A stretch of DNA of 64,000 nt from Pelagophyceae sp. CCMP2097. Its lineage: Eukaryota; Sar; Pelagophyceae. Numbering within the stretch: position 1 is the stretch's first letter; each line of letters opens with the position of its first letter. Under the pieces are notes generated by a model. It was not told where the DNA came from, made no database searches, and was given only the letters and a program-made list of their open reading frames with translations. This document shows, piece after piece, positions 44,245 through 53,774 of the stretch. The stretch lies in contig MU657207.1 in NCBI GenBank assembly GCA_026770575.1, positions 116,902 through 180,901 on the forward strand, read 5' to 3'. Position numbers and translations under genes: made by a program.

Positions 44245-45376
44245 TCACGCCGCGGGCTGGCCGAGGAGCGCGGCGATGTCCGCTGCGTCGAAGCCTCTGG
44301 TGCGGATCTCGCTGCGCAGCCTTGCCACGAAGCACATTTTCGCCTCGAGGTCGGCGGCCTGCAGCTTCGAAGACTCGTACGACAGCGCGTGCGCTTTCGG
44401 CGCGAGGAGCTCGAGGCAGGCCTCGGCGTCGCCGCGGTCCGACTTTTCCCAGAGGAGCCTAGAGGAAAATCTGTCGGAACTTCGGAATCCTTCCAATACA
44501 GCGGACGTCGCTTGCGACAGAGGCAGGCCGGGGGGGCAATCTGGCTGCGCACCTGGCGTCGTTTGCAAAGTCTCGCCCCGTGGCGTGGTCCGAGTTGCCG
44601 TCGAAGCGACGTAAAGCGGCTTCGAAGTGCGCACACGTGAGGCGGTGCCTTCTGTGCTCGGAGAAGACTCTGCGCAACTCCTCGCGGTGCGGCCTCAGAG
44701 CGGCCAGGATGCGCTCCTCGTCGCCGGCGGTCTCTACGGCCCACGCCATGAGCCGGTTCTGCCGCGACTTGTCGTCTCTTTCGACGTCCGTGCGGAGGTC
44801 GTGGCGGTCCACCGTCCGCGTGGGGACGGCGACTTCACCCCTTCGCACGGGCAGCGACCACGCCTTGCCAGGCACGCGCCGCGTCGCCTCGCGGCGTGCC
44901 AGCTCGACCGTGTCCGCCGCCACGAGCGCAGCCAGCGCCTGCCCGGCCGTCGGTGACGCTCTTCGACGAGACGCGCCTCGACAACTCTTAGGCGCACGAT
45001 GGGTTTATCCACAACTCAGACTCGGAGGCACAAGGGGTTTATCCACAACAGCTCGAGGCGCACGAGAGGTTTATCCACTCACCTTTGCGAATTCGTCGAT
45101 GGAGACGGATCCCGAGCCGTCGGCGTCGAACGAGTCGAAGAGGCCCTTGACCTCGTCTTCGGTGACGCCGGGGAGCACGCCCTCGAGGCCCTTTTTGAAC
45201 TCGAGGGGTGAGAGCAGACCGGACCCATCCAAATCGAACTTGACCATAGCCTTCTTCGCCGCGAGGCGCACCTGGCCGTGGTACTTGCCCTGCAACTTTT
45301 CTACGAGCAGGTGCTGCAGCTCCAGCGCGCGGGCAGACGCCGGAGACTCGGCCGACGCCGGAGACTCGGCGGCCAT
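44245..45376 (-). CDS. EF-hand calcium-binding protein
   Basis: Exons complement(45083-45376), (44553-44986) and (44245-44458) give 313 residues in frame. Two canonical EF-hand loops lie at about 45-100: DLDGSGLLSPLE and DADGSGSVSIDE, each with the 1-3-5-12 ligands. The C-terminal 200 residues are charged and helical (RQNRLMAWAVETAGDEERIL, REELRRVFSEHRRHRLTC, RLLWEKSDRGDAEACLELL) without a recognised domain. The 96-bp first intron holds three GGTTTATCCAC repeats; the second has a GTGCGC donor. Calcium-dependent regulation is inferred from the loops only. Confidence 0.75.
45003..45080 (+). repeat. Triplicated GGTTTATCCAC motif in an intron
   Basis: Three copies about 34 bp apart (gggtttatccacaac twice, then aggtttatccactc) lie inside the first intron of the EF-hand gene. 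Confidence 0.85.
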
Positions 45377-45901
45377 CTTCGTGCCGGAGTGTCTAGGGCT
45401 TCCGTCCCTATAGGGATTCCGACGCCTTCCCTATAGGGATGCCGACGCCTTCCCACGACACGGGCCGTCGGCGGTCTTTGCAGCCCCGCGGCCGGACGGT
45501 GTTCCGTACGCGCGCGCTTCGATATCCGCGTGCGTCGGATGTGTTTACATTTAGGGTCGTTTTCTGCGATATTCACTTTAATCAAACAGTCGACGCTCAA
45601 AGGCCCTTGACGAGGCAAATGTTTGCACCTAAGAAACATGGCCCTTCCTCGAGAGAAACTCTTTGAAATCACCAAGCGCAGGGAGCAGAGTACCCGGCTT
45701 GGCGCTGCCTCTGCCGCCCGGTGGACAGGTGTAGCGTTTTTACGTATAAACTGCTGTGGAACCGCTTCTTGGAACCGCTTCTTGAGACATCATGAGTCTT
45801 GGCTTCAAACTTGAGTCAAGTGATTTTTGCGGGGCATCGCGGCTCGGCTCGGGTTCCGAGCGGCCTGTGGGCGTGCCTCTTCGGCTGCCCTTTTGCGAGA
45901 C
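45377..45901. other. Intergenic with a palindromic tandem repeat
   Basis: Upstream of the EF-hand gene and downstream of the PLP-enzyme gene. Two tandem 24-bp units at 45406-45452 each contain the palindrome CCCTATAGGG. A stretch at 45565-45594 resembles one at 3034-3075. No gene was seen. Confidence 0.5.
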
Positions 45902-47512
45902 TTAGAGCGCGTCGAGGGCGATGGACAGCGACTTGATGAGGTCGTCGGCGTCCTCGATGCCGCAAGAAATGCCTAAAAACGAGCGTGTCAAAGATGGCGC
46001 GTGTCAAAGATATGAAATAAACGACCGCCTCGCTGCTCACGGATGAAGCCGTCGGTGATGCCGACCTTGAGGCGGTCCTCCTTGAGCATGTTGGCGTGGG
46101 TCATCACCGACGGGCAGGTGATGATGGACTCGACTGCCCCGAGGTTCTCGCAGAGCGACCACGGCCGCTGGGCCGAGTCCATGAGCTTGCGGCCGGCGGA
46201 GATGCCGCCCTTGACCTCGCACCAGAGCATGCCGCCGTGGAAGCCGTCGATGTGCTGCTTGTCCGCCAGCGCCTTTTGCGGGAATGACTTGAGGCCCGGG
46301 TAGCGCACCGTCTCGATCTTGGGATGCGCCTCGAGGAATTCGGCCACCTTTTGGGCCGTCTCGGCCTGCTTGCGGCAGCGGACGAACATGGTCTTGCAGG
46401 ACTGGAGCGTTGTGAAGGCGGTCTGCGGGGACATGATGTTGCCGTGCATGTTTTGCGTAAAGTGCAACTTCGCGTCCATCTCAGCAGTCGCGCACGTGAC
46501 GCACCCGCCCACCGTCTGGTTGTGGCCGTCAAAGTACTTGGTCGTCGAGTGCAGCGACATGTCGCAGCCAAGGTCGATGGGCTTGACCATGATCGGCGTC
46601 GCGAACGTGGCGTCGCAGCAGTGCGGCACGCCCGCAGCCTTGGCGATGGCCGACACCGCCGCGAGGTCGGTCAGCGTCAGCGTCGGGTTGGCCGGCGTCT
46701 CGGAGTAGATGAGCTTCGTCTTGCCGGGGATGATGGCGGCCGCGACGTTGGCCGGGTCGCGGAAGTCGACGAACGAGAATTCAACGCCAAACTGCATAAA
46801 CTGCATGCGAGCCAGGCGGTTCGTGCCGCCGTACGAGCAGTCCGTCAAGACGCAGTGGTCGCCCGCCGACAAGAAAGTGGAGAAGACGGTGACCGTAGCC
46901 GCCATGCCTATCCAGACCGTCCGCGCTCGCGGGAACGCAAGAGGCCGGGTCAGGGCCGTCTACGTCCGTTAAAGAGGGCCGTAAACGCCAATTTAAAAAA
47001 GCCCCCGTCGGGGGTTGTCTCCGCTCGAGGCCGTGAAGGTCCCACCCTCGTTGATTTTCGGACGCGGGTCTCGCACCCGTGGCGAAGCAAGTCGTGCCCG
47101 CCCCGTTCTCCAGCGTCGCGATCTTCTGCTCCAGCGCCTTAACCGTCGGGTTCGTCGTGCGCGTGTACGAGTAGCCCTTGGACATGTACTTGTCGATGGA
47201 CTCTTGCACGAACGTCGTCGCCTGCGGGTCGCGGTTCGACATTTTTCAACGCGCCAAAACGCCGGCAAGGAGGGCTGCAAAGGCCCGGGTTTGGTCTGAG
47301 GAGAGGGGCGCGGGCGCGCCTGGTAGATGGGCGTCAGGATGGCGCCTAGGTGAAGGCGAAAGTCGCTTCAAGCCGCGCGCCGCAGTTGCGGGGGCCCGCT
47401 TGAAGCACCTCGTCCCAAAGGCGCGCTCACCCGTCTTCTCGCAGGGCGAGACGCCCGCGTGGACGCACTGCGTCTCGAAGCCCAGCGTGCCATCGATCCA
47501 AGTGCCTGACAT
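45902..47512 (-). CDS. Cystathionine gamma-synthase/lyase-family PLP enzyme
   Basis: Five exons, complement(47431-47512), (47321-47346), (47077-47221), (46041-46907) and (45902-45972), give 396 residues, normal for the Cys/Met PLP family. The second exon is only 26 nt. Motifs: GFETQCVHAG, ILTPIYQ, SKGYSYTRTTNPTVKALE, CFATGMAATVTVF, YGGTNRL, YSETPANPTL, CDATFATP, the PLP-lysine motif SLHSTTKYFDGH, NMHGNIMSP, and the C-terminal FIRISCGIEDADDLI. It acts in trans-sulfuration or methionine metabolism; synthase versus lyase cannot be decided here. The intron at 47222-47320 has a GC donor (CAG|GCGCGC) between PIYQ and ATTFV. Confidence 0.88.
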
Positions 47513-47757
47513 GATGGACGTTCGCGTTCGATGATGATGATTCGATCGCTATTTGCACGTCGTCGGAAATTCCTTTGCGCGAAATCCGGCCGCACAGGCC
47601 CGTTTTTTTCTCGGGCTTACCGGGCGCCGTTCGGCGTCGCACTGGTCCGGCGCCGCCCGCTGCAAGGGGCGCCGGGCCGTTGAAAACCCGTTTTTATATT
47701 TCAGCGATTTTCACCTGCCGCCGCGGTGCCAACTTTGCTCGCGACGCGGCCCGCGCC
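47513..47757. promoter_or_regulatory. Divergent promoter region (245 bp)
   Basis: Lies between the start codons of the PLP enzyme and TMEM138 genes. No specific element was identified. Confidence 0.35.
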
Positions 47758-48411
47758 ATGCTGCGGCGGTCGTCCAAGTCGGGCGTGGACGACGTCGGGT
47801 CGCAGACGAATCAGTTCAAGTCGTTTCTGCTCTTTGGCCTTTTGATCACAGACCTGCTTTTGAACGCTTCTCTGGAGTACGACGACTTTGACTCGTTTGC
47901 GATCATGTTCGGCGTGCGCTGCTTCGTCCAGCTCTGCGCGTTCGTCACGGTCTTCCTCATGCTCTGCGAGACGTACCCCTTCCGCGTCGGGCTGATCGAC
48001 GCTCTGCTGGTCGAGTTCCGGCCCGTGCTCTGGTTGCACCCGCTCTACTTCTTCTACTCCACTTTGCTGGGCCTCTTTTACATGATCGACTTCCCCTACA
48101 TCTCCGGCAACAGGCAGAGCTTCAGGGGCAAGCTGCGCCAATGGGACTCTGCCTCGAACGCTGGGCTGCGCTACATTTGCGTCTCCCTGATTCACAAGCT
48201 CGTCGCCGCTTTTTACTATTTCGCAAACGTCCGCGCCGCCGTCAGACTCGGCGACCGCATCTACTACGTCAAGGACTCGTGGGTATCGTTGTTCCACAGG
48301 ACGGGAGGGTCCCAGGTCGAACTGAAGAAGCTCTTGCAAAAGCGGCAACACAACGCAGACGAGTTCGCAGATGACTTGGTCTTCCAGTTCGACGAGCCCA
48401 GGCGGAGATGA
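47758..48411 (+). CDS. TMEM138: TMEM138-like ciliary transition-zone membrane protein
   Basis: Single exon, 217 residues. Four hydrophobic helices: FKSFLLFGLLITDLLLNA, FGVRCFVQLCAFVTVFLMLC, LHPLYFFYSTLLGLFYMI and RYICVSLIHKLVAAFYYF. The last is followed by the family-type RAAVRLGDRIYYVKDSWVSLF. The spacing of helices and the AVRLGD-x(4)-D-S-W segment match TMEM138, a transition-zone protein mutated in human Joubert syndrome. The N- and C-termini extend beyond the animal protein (about 160 residues). With the CFAP96-like gene it supports a flagellated life stage. Confidence 0.7.
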   Translation: MLRRSSKSGVDDVGSQTNQFKSFLLFGLLITDLLLNASLEYDDFDSFAIMFGVRCFVQLCAFVTVFLMLCETYPFRVGLIDALLVEFRPVLWLHPLYFFYSTLLGLFYMIDFPYISGNRQSFRGKLRQWDSASNAGLRYICVSLIHKLVAAFYYFANVRAAVRLGDRIYYVKDSWVSLFHRTGGSQVELKKLLQKRQHNADEFADDLVFQFDEPRRR

Positions 48412-48756
48412 CGGCCCGGAGCCGCCTCTGCACCGTTTTAAAATATGTTTTGTGTAATATTTCGATATGTTTTGTGTGTCTCTTCCAATCTCGCGAGCGC
48501 GCGAGCCCGGGAGGCATACGGTCACCGCGGCACGAGGTGGTAGACGGTGTGGTCGCTCTGGCTGTGTTCGCGCCGCGCGTGCGACAGCGGCGTGATCCAG
48601 TCGCGGCCTGATTCGTCGCAGGCCGAAGGCACGAGGGCCTACGCGTGGCAAGGGAATGGGCCACCAGGACCGACGTCCCGCGCGGCGGTGGCCCGGGGAG
48701 AAGCGCATGAATCTCTCCCCCGGCGCGTCTCGAGCCTCGATGATCCCGCACAAGAT

Positions 48757-51700
48757 TCACAACGTCGATTCACGGGTTGTCCAACCGGCGCCGCCCCGAA
48801 CGGAAATACCGTTCTGCTGCTCGTGGTAGCGGTGCGCGACGACGACGGCCGTCGGTGAGACGGCGGCCTTTAGAGCGTCGATGGACCGCAGCATTAAAAG
48901 GTCCCCGACGGCCGCGAAGAGGATGTGCTTGGGCCGCCACGCCCGCGACGAGACGAGCGCGTGCACGTTGAGCACCTATTGGGATTGCATCCACCTGGGT
49001 GTCGTGTCCGAATCGGGTATTTGTGATGTCCGCGTTTGCACCGTCGCAACCGGGTGTTCCCACCGTCTTTGGCGCGGCGCCCCACGAGCGGGAGCGCTGC
49101 TGCATGGTCGAGATGGTTCGCTTTCTGCCTGCCGGGGGGCGCGGCGGCGCAGGCATAGCGTCTCAGTTCTGCACCTGCGTTCTCGAGCGCCATAAGCAGC
49201 CCCGCCGACGCTCCATCGCAGACGGCGACGACGACGGCGTCGAACGCGCCCGTCGCCAGTACAGAGCACACGGACCTGCGCCTCCGGGGCTTCGGGGCGC
49301 GGGCCGCGACGAGCGCGAGTCGGTCCCTCGCGCTCGCGTCCCGGGATGCACGTCCGAAGAAAGGGACTGACCGGAGGGCGAGATCGTCCTCGACGCCACC
49401 GCGCGGGAGCGGCATTAGGGCGAGTGTCGACGCATTCGCCGCCGACGTCAGCGACTCGCGCCGCAGCCGCGCCGGAGCGTCGGCGCAGGGCGACGGCCGC
49501 AACTCCCCGGCCTGCAGCTGCCGGTGCCGCCGCCGGCCCGTGAGCGGCGAATCGCCCTGCAGCTGCCGGTGCCGCCGCCGGCCCGTGAGCGGCGAATCGC
49601 CCCGCGTCCCGTGCCTGCGGCCCCCCGCGGGCCTTCGCCGATGGGCCCGCGTGCCGTTGGCGGGCCGCGGTGTGTCGGCGTCGGCGGGCGGCGATTGGCA
49701 GAGGTGGCACGTCGCGAACGCGGCGGGTTGCGCCGTGGCGAGCGTCCACGTTTTCCCCGACTCCGCAATTTGCAAACCAATGAGTCCGAGGCCGCGCAAA
49801 GGCGCCTTGAGCTTGCCCACGCTCGCGGACGCAAACGCCGTGGCGTGCACGAACCACGCCGACATGGACCTACAGGCCTCGAATCGGGCGGACTCTGGGA
49901 ATATGACGGAATTACTCGACCCGCGGCCACCACGCTTTCGAGACCCCGACGAGACGACGCCCCTGTGGCGAGCGGCCCGGCACCCTTCGACGGGCTCCGC
50001 AGCATTGAGGCCCCGCGGCATGGAGGGATCGCTCGTCGTCCGTTTGTTTTTTGATCACGTCTGACCGCTTTGTGATCACGTCTGACCGCTTTTTGATCAG
50101 GTATGACCGCTTTTTGCCAGAGCGGACGCGGCGCCAACTTTTCATCTGCGTCCCAACACCGCGCAAACGCGCCGAACCCCGCCGCGTCGGCGTCGTTTGC
50201 GAGTTCCAGCGGCGCCGAGGCGTCGATCGACGTCGCGTACGTGTAGCGCTCGAGGTGGTCTGCGCCTCTCTTCTTTTTCAAAACTTGCGCGCCGCGATAC
50301 CGCGCCGCCTTTGAAGCCTTTGAAAGCTCGGCGGCGGTGACGGCGTTTCGCGCCACCTCGACGGCGGGCCACGACACGGGGCCGCCGCGCTTGCCCGACC
50401 GCGCCGCGGCGGACGCCGGGTGCGGCGGCGCTCTCGTGGCGCGCGAGGCGGACACGGCCACGAGCGCGCCGCCGCAAATGTTCATGTCAAAGCCTAGCGG
50501 TTGGAGTGGGGGGCCCGTGGCGGCGCTTTCAAGGGCTGTCGCAATGGCGTTCAATGAAGACGCACCGTAGCCACGCTTCGCATGGTCTGGCCGCCCGTCA
50601 ATCTCAACGAGGGCCGACTGCCTCTGGTGCAACCTGTTCGGCTGGACGTAGACGTGCTGCCCGAGCGCGGCGAAGATGTCGGCTGTCGGCAGGTTGGAAT
50701 GGAGCAGCTGGTCCGCTTCCGTGAAGTAGACGTAGTCCGTGGACCACGTCTCTGGGCTTCCATCGATAAAGGCCTGGACTCTTCGAAACGTCGAAAACGA
50801 GAGGAAGGCGCCGTGCGCGCAGTCGACGTGCAGCACCGCGAAGAGCGGCGGCGGGCCGCGCTGGTGCGAGGCGGCGGCGGCGGCCGACTTTTGGCCGTTC
50901 GGGGCGTCGAAAATCGTGTTGCCGTCGCTAAACTGCCTCAGCGCGTCGGCATCCGCGGCGTTGGCGACGCCGACGACGACGCGCGCGCCGGGGAGCGCGT
51001 TTTCGATGGAGCATAAGACCAGTCTGAGTTGGCGGATTTTGGTCTCGCGCGAACTCTTTGAATGCGAATTGCCCACGACTCGACCCGCCGAATCCACCTC
51101 GGGCGCGCCGGCCCAGAAGGGGACCAACGCGAGAGGCGGCAAAACATTCTCTGGGTACTTTGAATTGCGGGTGTGCGGCGCGGAGCACCGCGCCTCGGCA
51201 GAAAGAAGTTGCGCCTCGATCTGCGCCGCCTTGGCCTGCGTCGAGAGCTTCCCGTCGCGCATGACCGCGTGCTCGAAGCCGCCGAGGTGGTCGACCCAAA
51301 AGGCACCGGCGTCGGCGGACCTGCGCGCGGACCTTTAAGTGGCACTCGTCCCGCCGTCCCGCATGCGCCACCGACGCGCGGGGCTCTGCGGTCCCCGGGA
51401 CCACATGCGTGGACGACCCGCGGGGAGTGCCTTCTCGCCTCGGATGCGTCACTGCTGATTCCCCACCGACGATGCGCCCGGACGCGGCGTCCGACTTGAG
51501 CGAGACGCGGGGCCGGCCGTTGCCGCCCTGGTGGAAGACAAAAAAGTCGTGGAACTCCATGCCCAGCTTGTCGCCGAACGACGTCTCCATGAACCTGCGG
51601 CGCGGCGCGGCGCGTCCGTCGCAGCGTGGCGTGGCGCCGACGCCGACGCGCAGAGGGCAGCGCCGCGACCATGCGTGTGACTCTCTGCGTCTCTCTCGCC

Positions 51701-51867
51701 GCGCCTCCGGCGACCTCTCTGCTTCCGGACGCGGGGTGGCGCGTGTCGCGGCGGACGAGCCATGCGGCAGCGTACGCGCCCACCGACCCAGGGCAGTGCC
51801 TCCACAGCGTCACGTCCTCCGCCGCGCAGGCGCAAAAGACGAGCGCCAACAAGCGGCGCGGCGACAT
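48757..51867 (-). CDS. Secreted glycosyltransferase-like protein, multi-exon
   Basis: The likely start is the ATG at 51867 with a signal peptide (MSPRRLLALVFCACAAED). Coding blocks follow at about 51449-51590 (METSFGDKLGMEFHDFFVF), 50140-51330 (AGAFWVDHLGGFEHAV, KIRQLRLVLC, DYVYFTEADQLLH, VYVQPNRLHQ, GFDMNICGGALV) and 49500-49880 (SMSAWFVHATAFA, GLGLIGLQIAESGKTW). The end may be an exon at 48757-48968 (VLNVHALVSSRAWRPKHIL). The junction RCWDADEK|SMSAWF uses GTTGGC and an acceptor near 49874. The YFTEADQ segment resembles the acidic metal site of GT-A glycosyltransferases. The family is not certain, and the 3' blocks might be a second gene. Confidence 0.45.
49512..49601 (+). repeat. 45-bp tandem repeat (two copies)
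   Basis: An exact 45-bp duplication starting ctgcagctgccggtgccgcc at 49512 and 49557. In the minus-strand gene's frame each unit encodes 15 residues (GDSPLTGRRRHRQLQ). Confidence 0.9.
50051..50115 (+). repeat. 21-22-bp tandem repeat (three copies)
   Basis: Three units of ttgatcacgtctgaccgctt, the third diverged (gatcaggtatgaccgc). They lie in a proposed intron of the glycosyltransferase-like gene. Confidence 0.9.
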
Positions 51868-51965
51868 GCCGCCCAACGCCGCAAGTGCCGCAAGCGCGGA
51901 AAAAAAAGGGTCGCTAAAATACCAGACTTTAGCGATCAAATCTGCCGGCGGTTCGTTGACGCGCC
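51868..51965. promoter_or_regulatory. 98-bp bidirectional promoter with perfect hairpin
   Basis: Between the start codons of the glycosyltransferase-like gene (minus) and TBCA (plus). It contains TCGCTAAA-n9-TTTAGCGA, a perfect 8-bp inverted repeat at about 51911-51935. The TTTAGCGAT half-site also occurs near 2912, 3030 and 3252. Confidence 0.45.
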
Positions 51966-52575
51966 ATGTCCGAGGTCGTCTCAGCCGTCGAGGAGGCGGC
52001 GCCGGTGGTGAAGAAGAAGGCGGTGCGCAAGCCGAAGGTGCCGTTTACAAAGGCGCAGTCGCTGAAGGTTAAAGTCGGTACTGTGAACAGGTCCCATCAG
52101 CGTCCTCGGGGACACCGCCCGACCAGGAGATGCGCGCCCTTGAAGGCGCCCGCCGCCATCTGCATACCCGCTCCTCGTCCCCGAATGCGCTTATTCGGAC
52201 CTTTCACGTTTGGCTTTCTTAGGCTCGTGAAGGAGGTCGCGCATTACGAGGAGGACACGGCCATGAACGTCGCGCGCGTCCAGGGCATGAAAGACGACGC
52301 GGCCAAGGACGCCTGGGACGTCAAAAAGGTGCGCCGGAATTCCAAAAGGCCCGCGAATTTCGAACGACGGACGCCGCCCGGATGCGTAGGCCGACGAGGT
52401 CCTCGAGGAGGCGCGCATGATGATCCCCGACGCGACGCGCAGGCTCGTCGCGGCCCTCGACGACCTCTACACGTACGTGGGCGACTGCGACGGCGACGCG
52501 GACGCCACCTCGTGCGAGGCGTACGGCCAGGCCCAAAAACTCCTCGAAACGCACGACGCCCTCATCTCCAGCTGA
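51966..52575 (+). CDS. TBCA: Tubulin-specific chaperone A (TBCA)
   Basis: Exons 51966-52090, 52223-52328 and 52390-52575 give 138 residues. After a Lys-rich N-terminal extension comes the three-helix bundle: SLKVKVGTVNRLVKEVAHYEE, MKDDAAKDAWDVKK and ADEVLEEARMMIPDATRRL, the most conserved TBCA segment. The final helix is QAQKLLETHDAL. TBCA captures beta-tubulin in the folding pathway. The first exon joins R-L across phase 2. The start is the first ATG, and the gene shares a short promoter with its divergent neighbour. Confidence 0.9.
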
Positions 52576-52640
52576 AGAGCTAAATCCCCCCCCCCTCGGT
52601 CCGGATTGGAAGGACGTGTGTTAGGGCAAAGTCGGGGCGT

Positions 52641-53662
52641 CTAGTCCTTCTTCAGCGCGAACGTCTCGAACGTGGTGCCGTCCTTGGTGATGACCATAAT
52701 CTCGAGCGCGTCGCCCGTGTAGATGTCGCGCTCGCCGGCGGAAACAAAGGCCTCCTTGACGACGGAAACGACGGACTCGATGGTGAGTTCCGGCTTGGCG
52801 TCGTTGCGATTCTTCCACGTCACCAAGTTGTCGAGCAGCGGGATGACGTACGCCTGGCCCGAGCCGCTCGCGGAGAAGGGCGTGCGCTCGAACGAGCCCA
52901 CCGCGTCGTACGAGTAGACAGCGCCCTTGCCCTCGGAGTCGACGCCCGCGAGGACGTTGAACGCGTAGTACGGGAAGAAGCGCTTGTAGTACAGCGTGTT
53001 GCCCAGCATCTGCGCGATGGCCGTCGTCGACAACTCCTTGCCCGTCTGATGCTCGTACATTAAAGCCTTTGTGTCGAGGACGTTGCGGAGGCTGACGACG
53101 TCCGTCTGGCAGCCCGCCGACGCCAGGACGGTCTTCGGCGTCAGGGCGTGCAGCTTCGAGACGTTGCGCGACATGATGCTGTAGCCCGTCGACATGCGCG
53201 TGTCCGCCGCGATGACGACGAAATCGGGGCCCGAGATGGCCAGCGTCGTCCTACAGACAAAGCCTCTTCTTTCGCCCTCGCCGCGGCGCGCGAATCGTGA
53301 GGGCTCAAAGGCGGCACACAATTCGGTCACGCAAGGCGCGTGCACCCTCGCCGAGGCGCGGAATTGCGCGGCTCTCGACATTTGAACGCTTGCATTTATT
53401 TTCTCAACGCCCCGGCACGCTCCGGTTTTGCAGCCCCGGGCGGTGTTCGACAAAGGCGCCCCCGAGGCGCCCGTCTCCCGGACGCGGCGGCGCGCCCGCC
53501 GTTGAAGTCGTACGGTGAAAACCGGCGCTCCATCGGGCCGGCCTGGATGCCCGTCGAAGCAGCGTGCATGAGCTGCGGGTGGCAGCCCAGCACGCGGTCG
53601 AAGCCCTCGCCCGCCGTGCGCACCGCCGGCGACGCCGACTGCTGCTGCTGCGAGAACATCAT
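52641..53662 (-). CDS. PSMB1: 20S proteasome subunit beta-6 (PSMB1-type)
   Basis: Exons complement(53496-53662) and complement(52641-53250) give 258 residues. Beta-6 features: [11 protein letters not shown] then [82 protein letters not shown] and the [20 protein letters not shown]-terminus. Beta-6 is a structural, non-catalytic ring subunit. The 245-bp intron at 53251-53495 splits NGG from TTLAI and must use a GC donor (GG|GCGCGC), because no GT fits the conserved junction. It is head-to-head with the fucosyltransferase-like gene, with 112 bp between starts. Confidence 0.92.
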
Positions 53663-53774
53663 CGCGTGCGCGCGCGCCCCGTGGTGGTCTTCGCGAGGTC
53701 TTGCGTGTAATTGCGGCGGGGATCGAGAGAAATCCTGTGTGGTCGATCCCGGAACTTGGCGGAAGCTACAATGT

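Noticed and set aside
45003..45080. Bacterial-type replication origin (DnaA boxes)
   Set aside because: The sites lie in a spliced intron of a nuclear gene with no other origin features.
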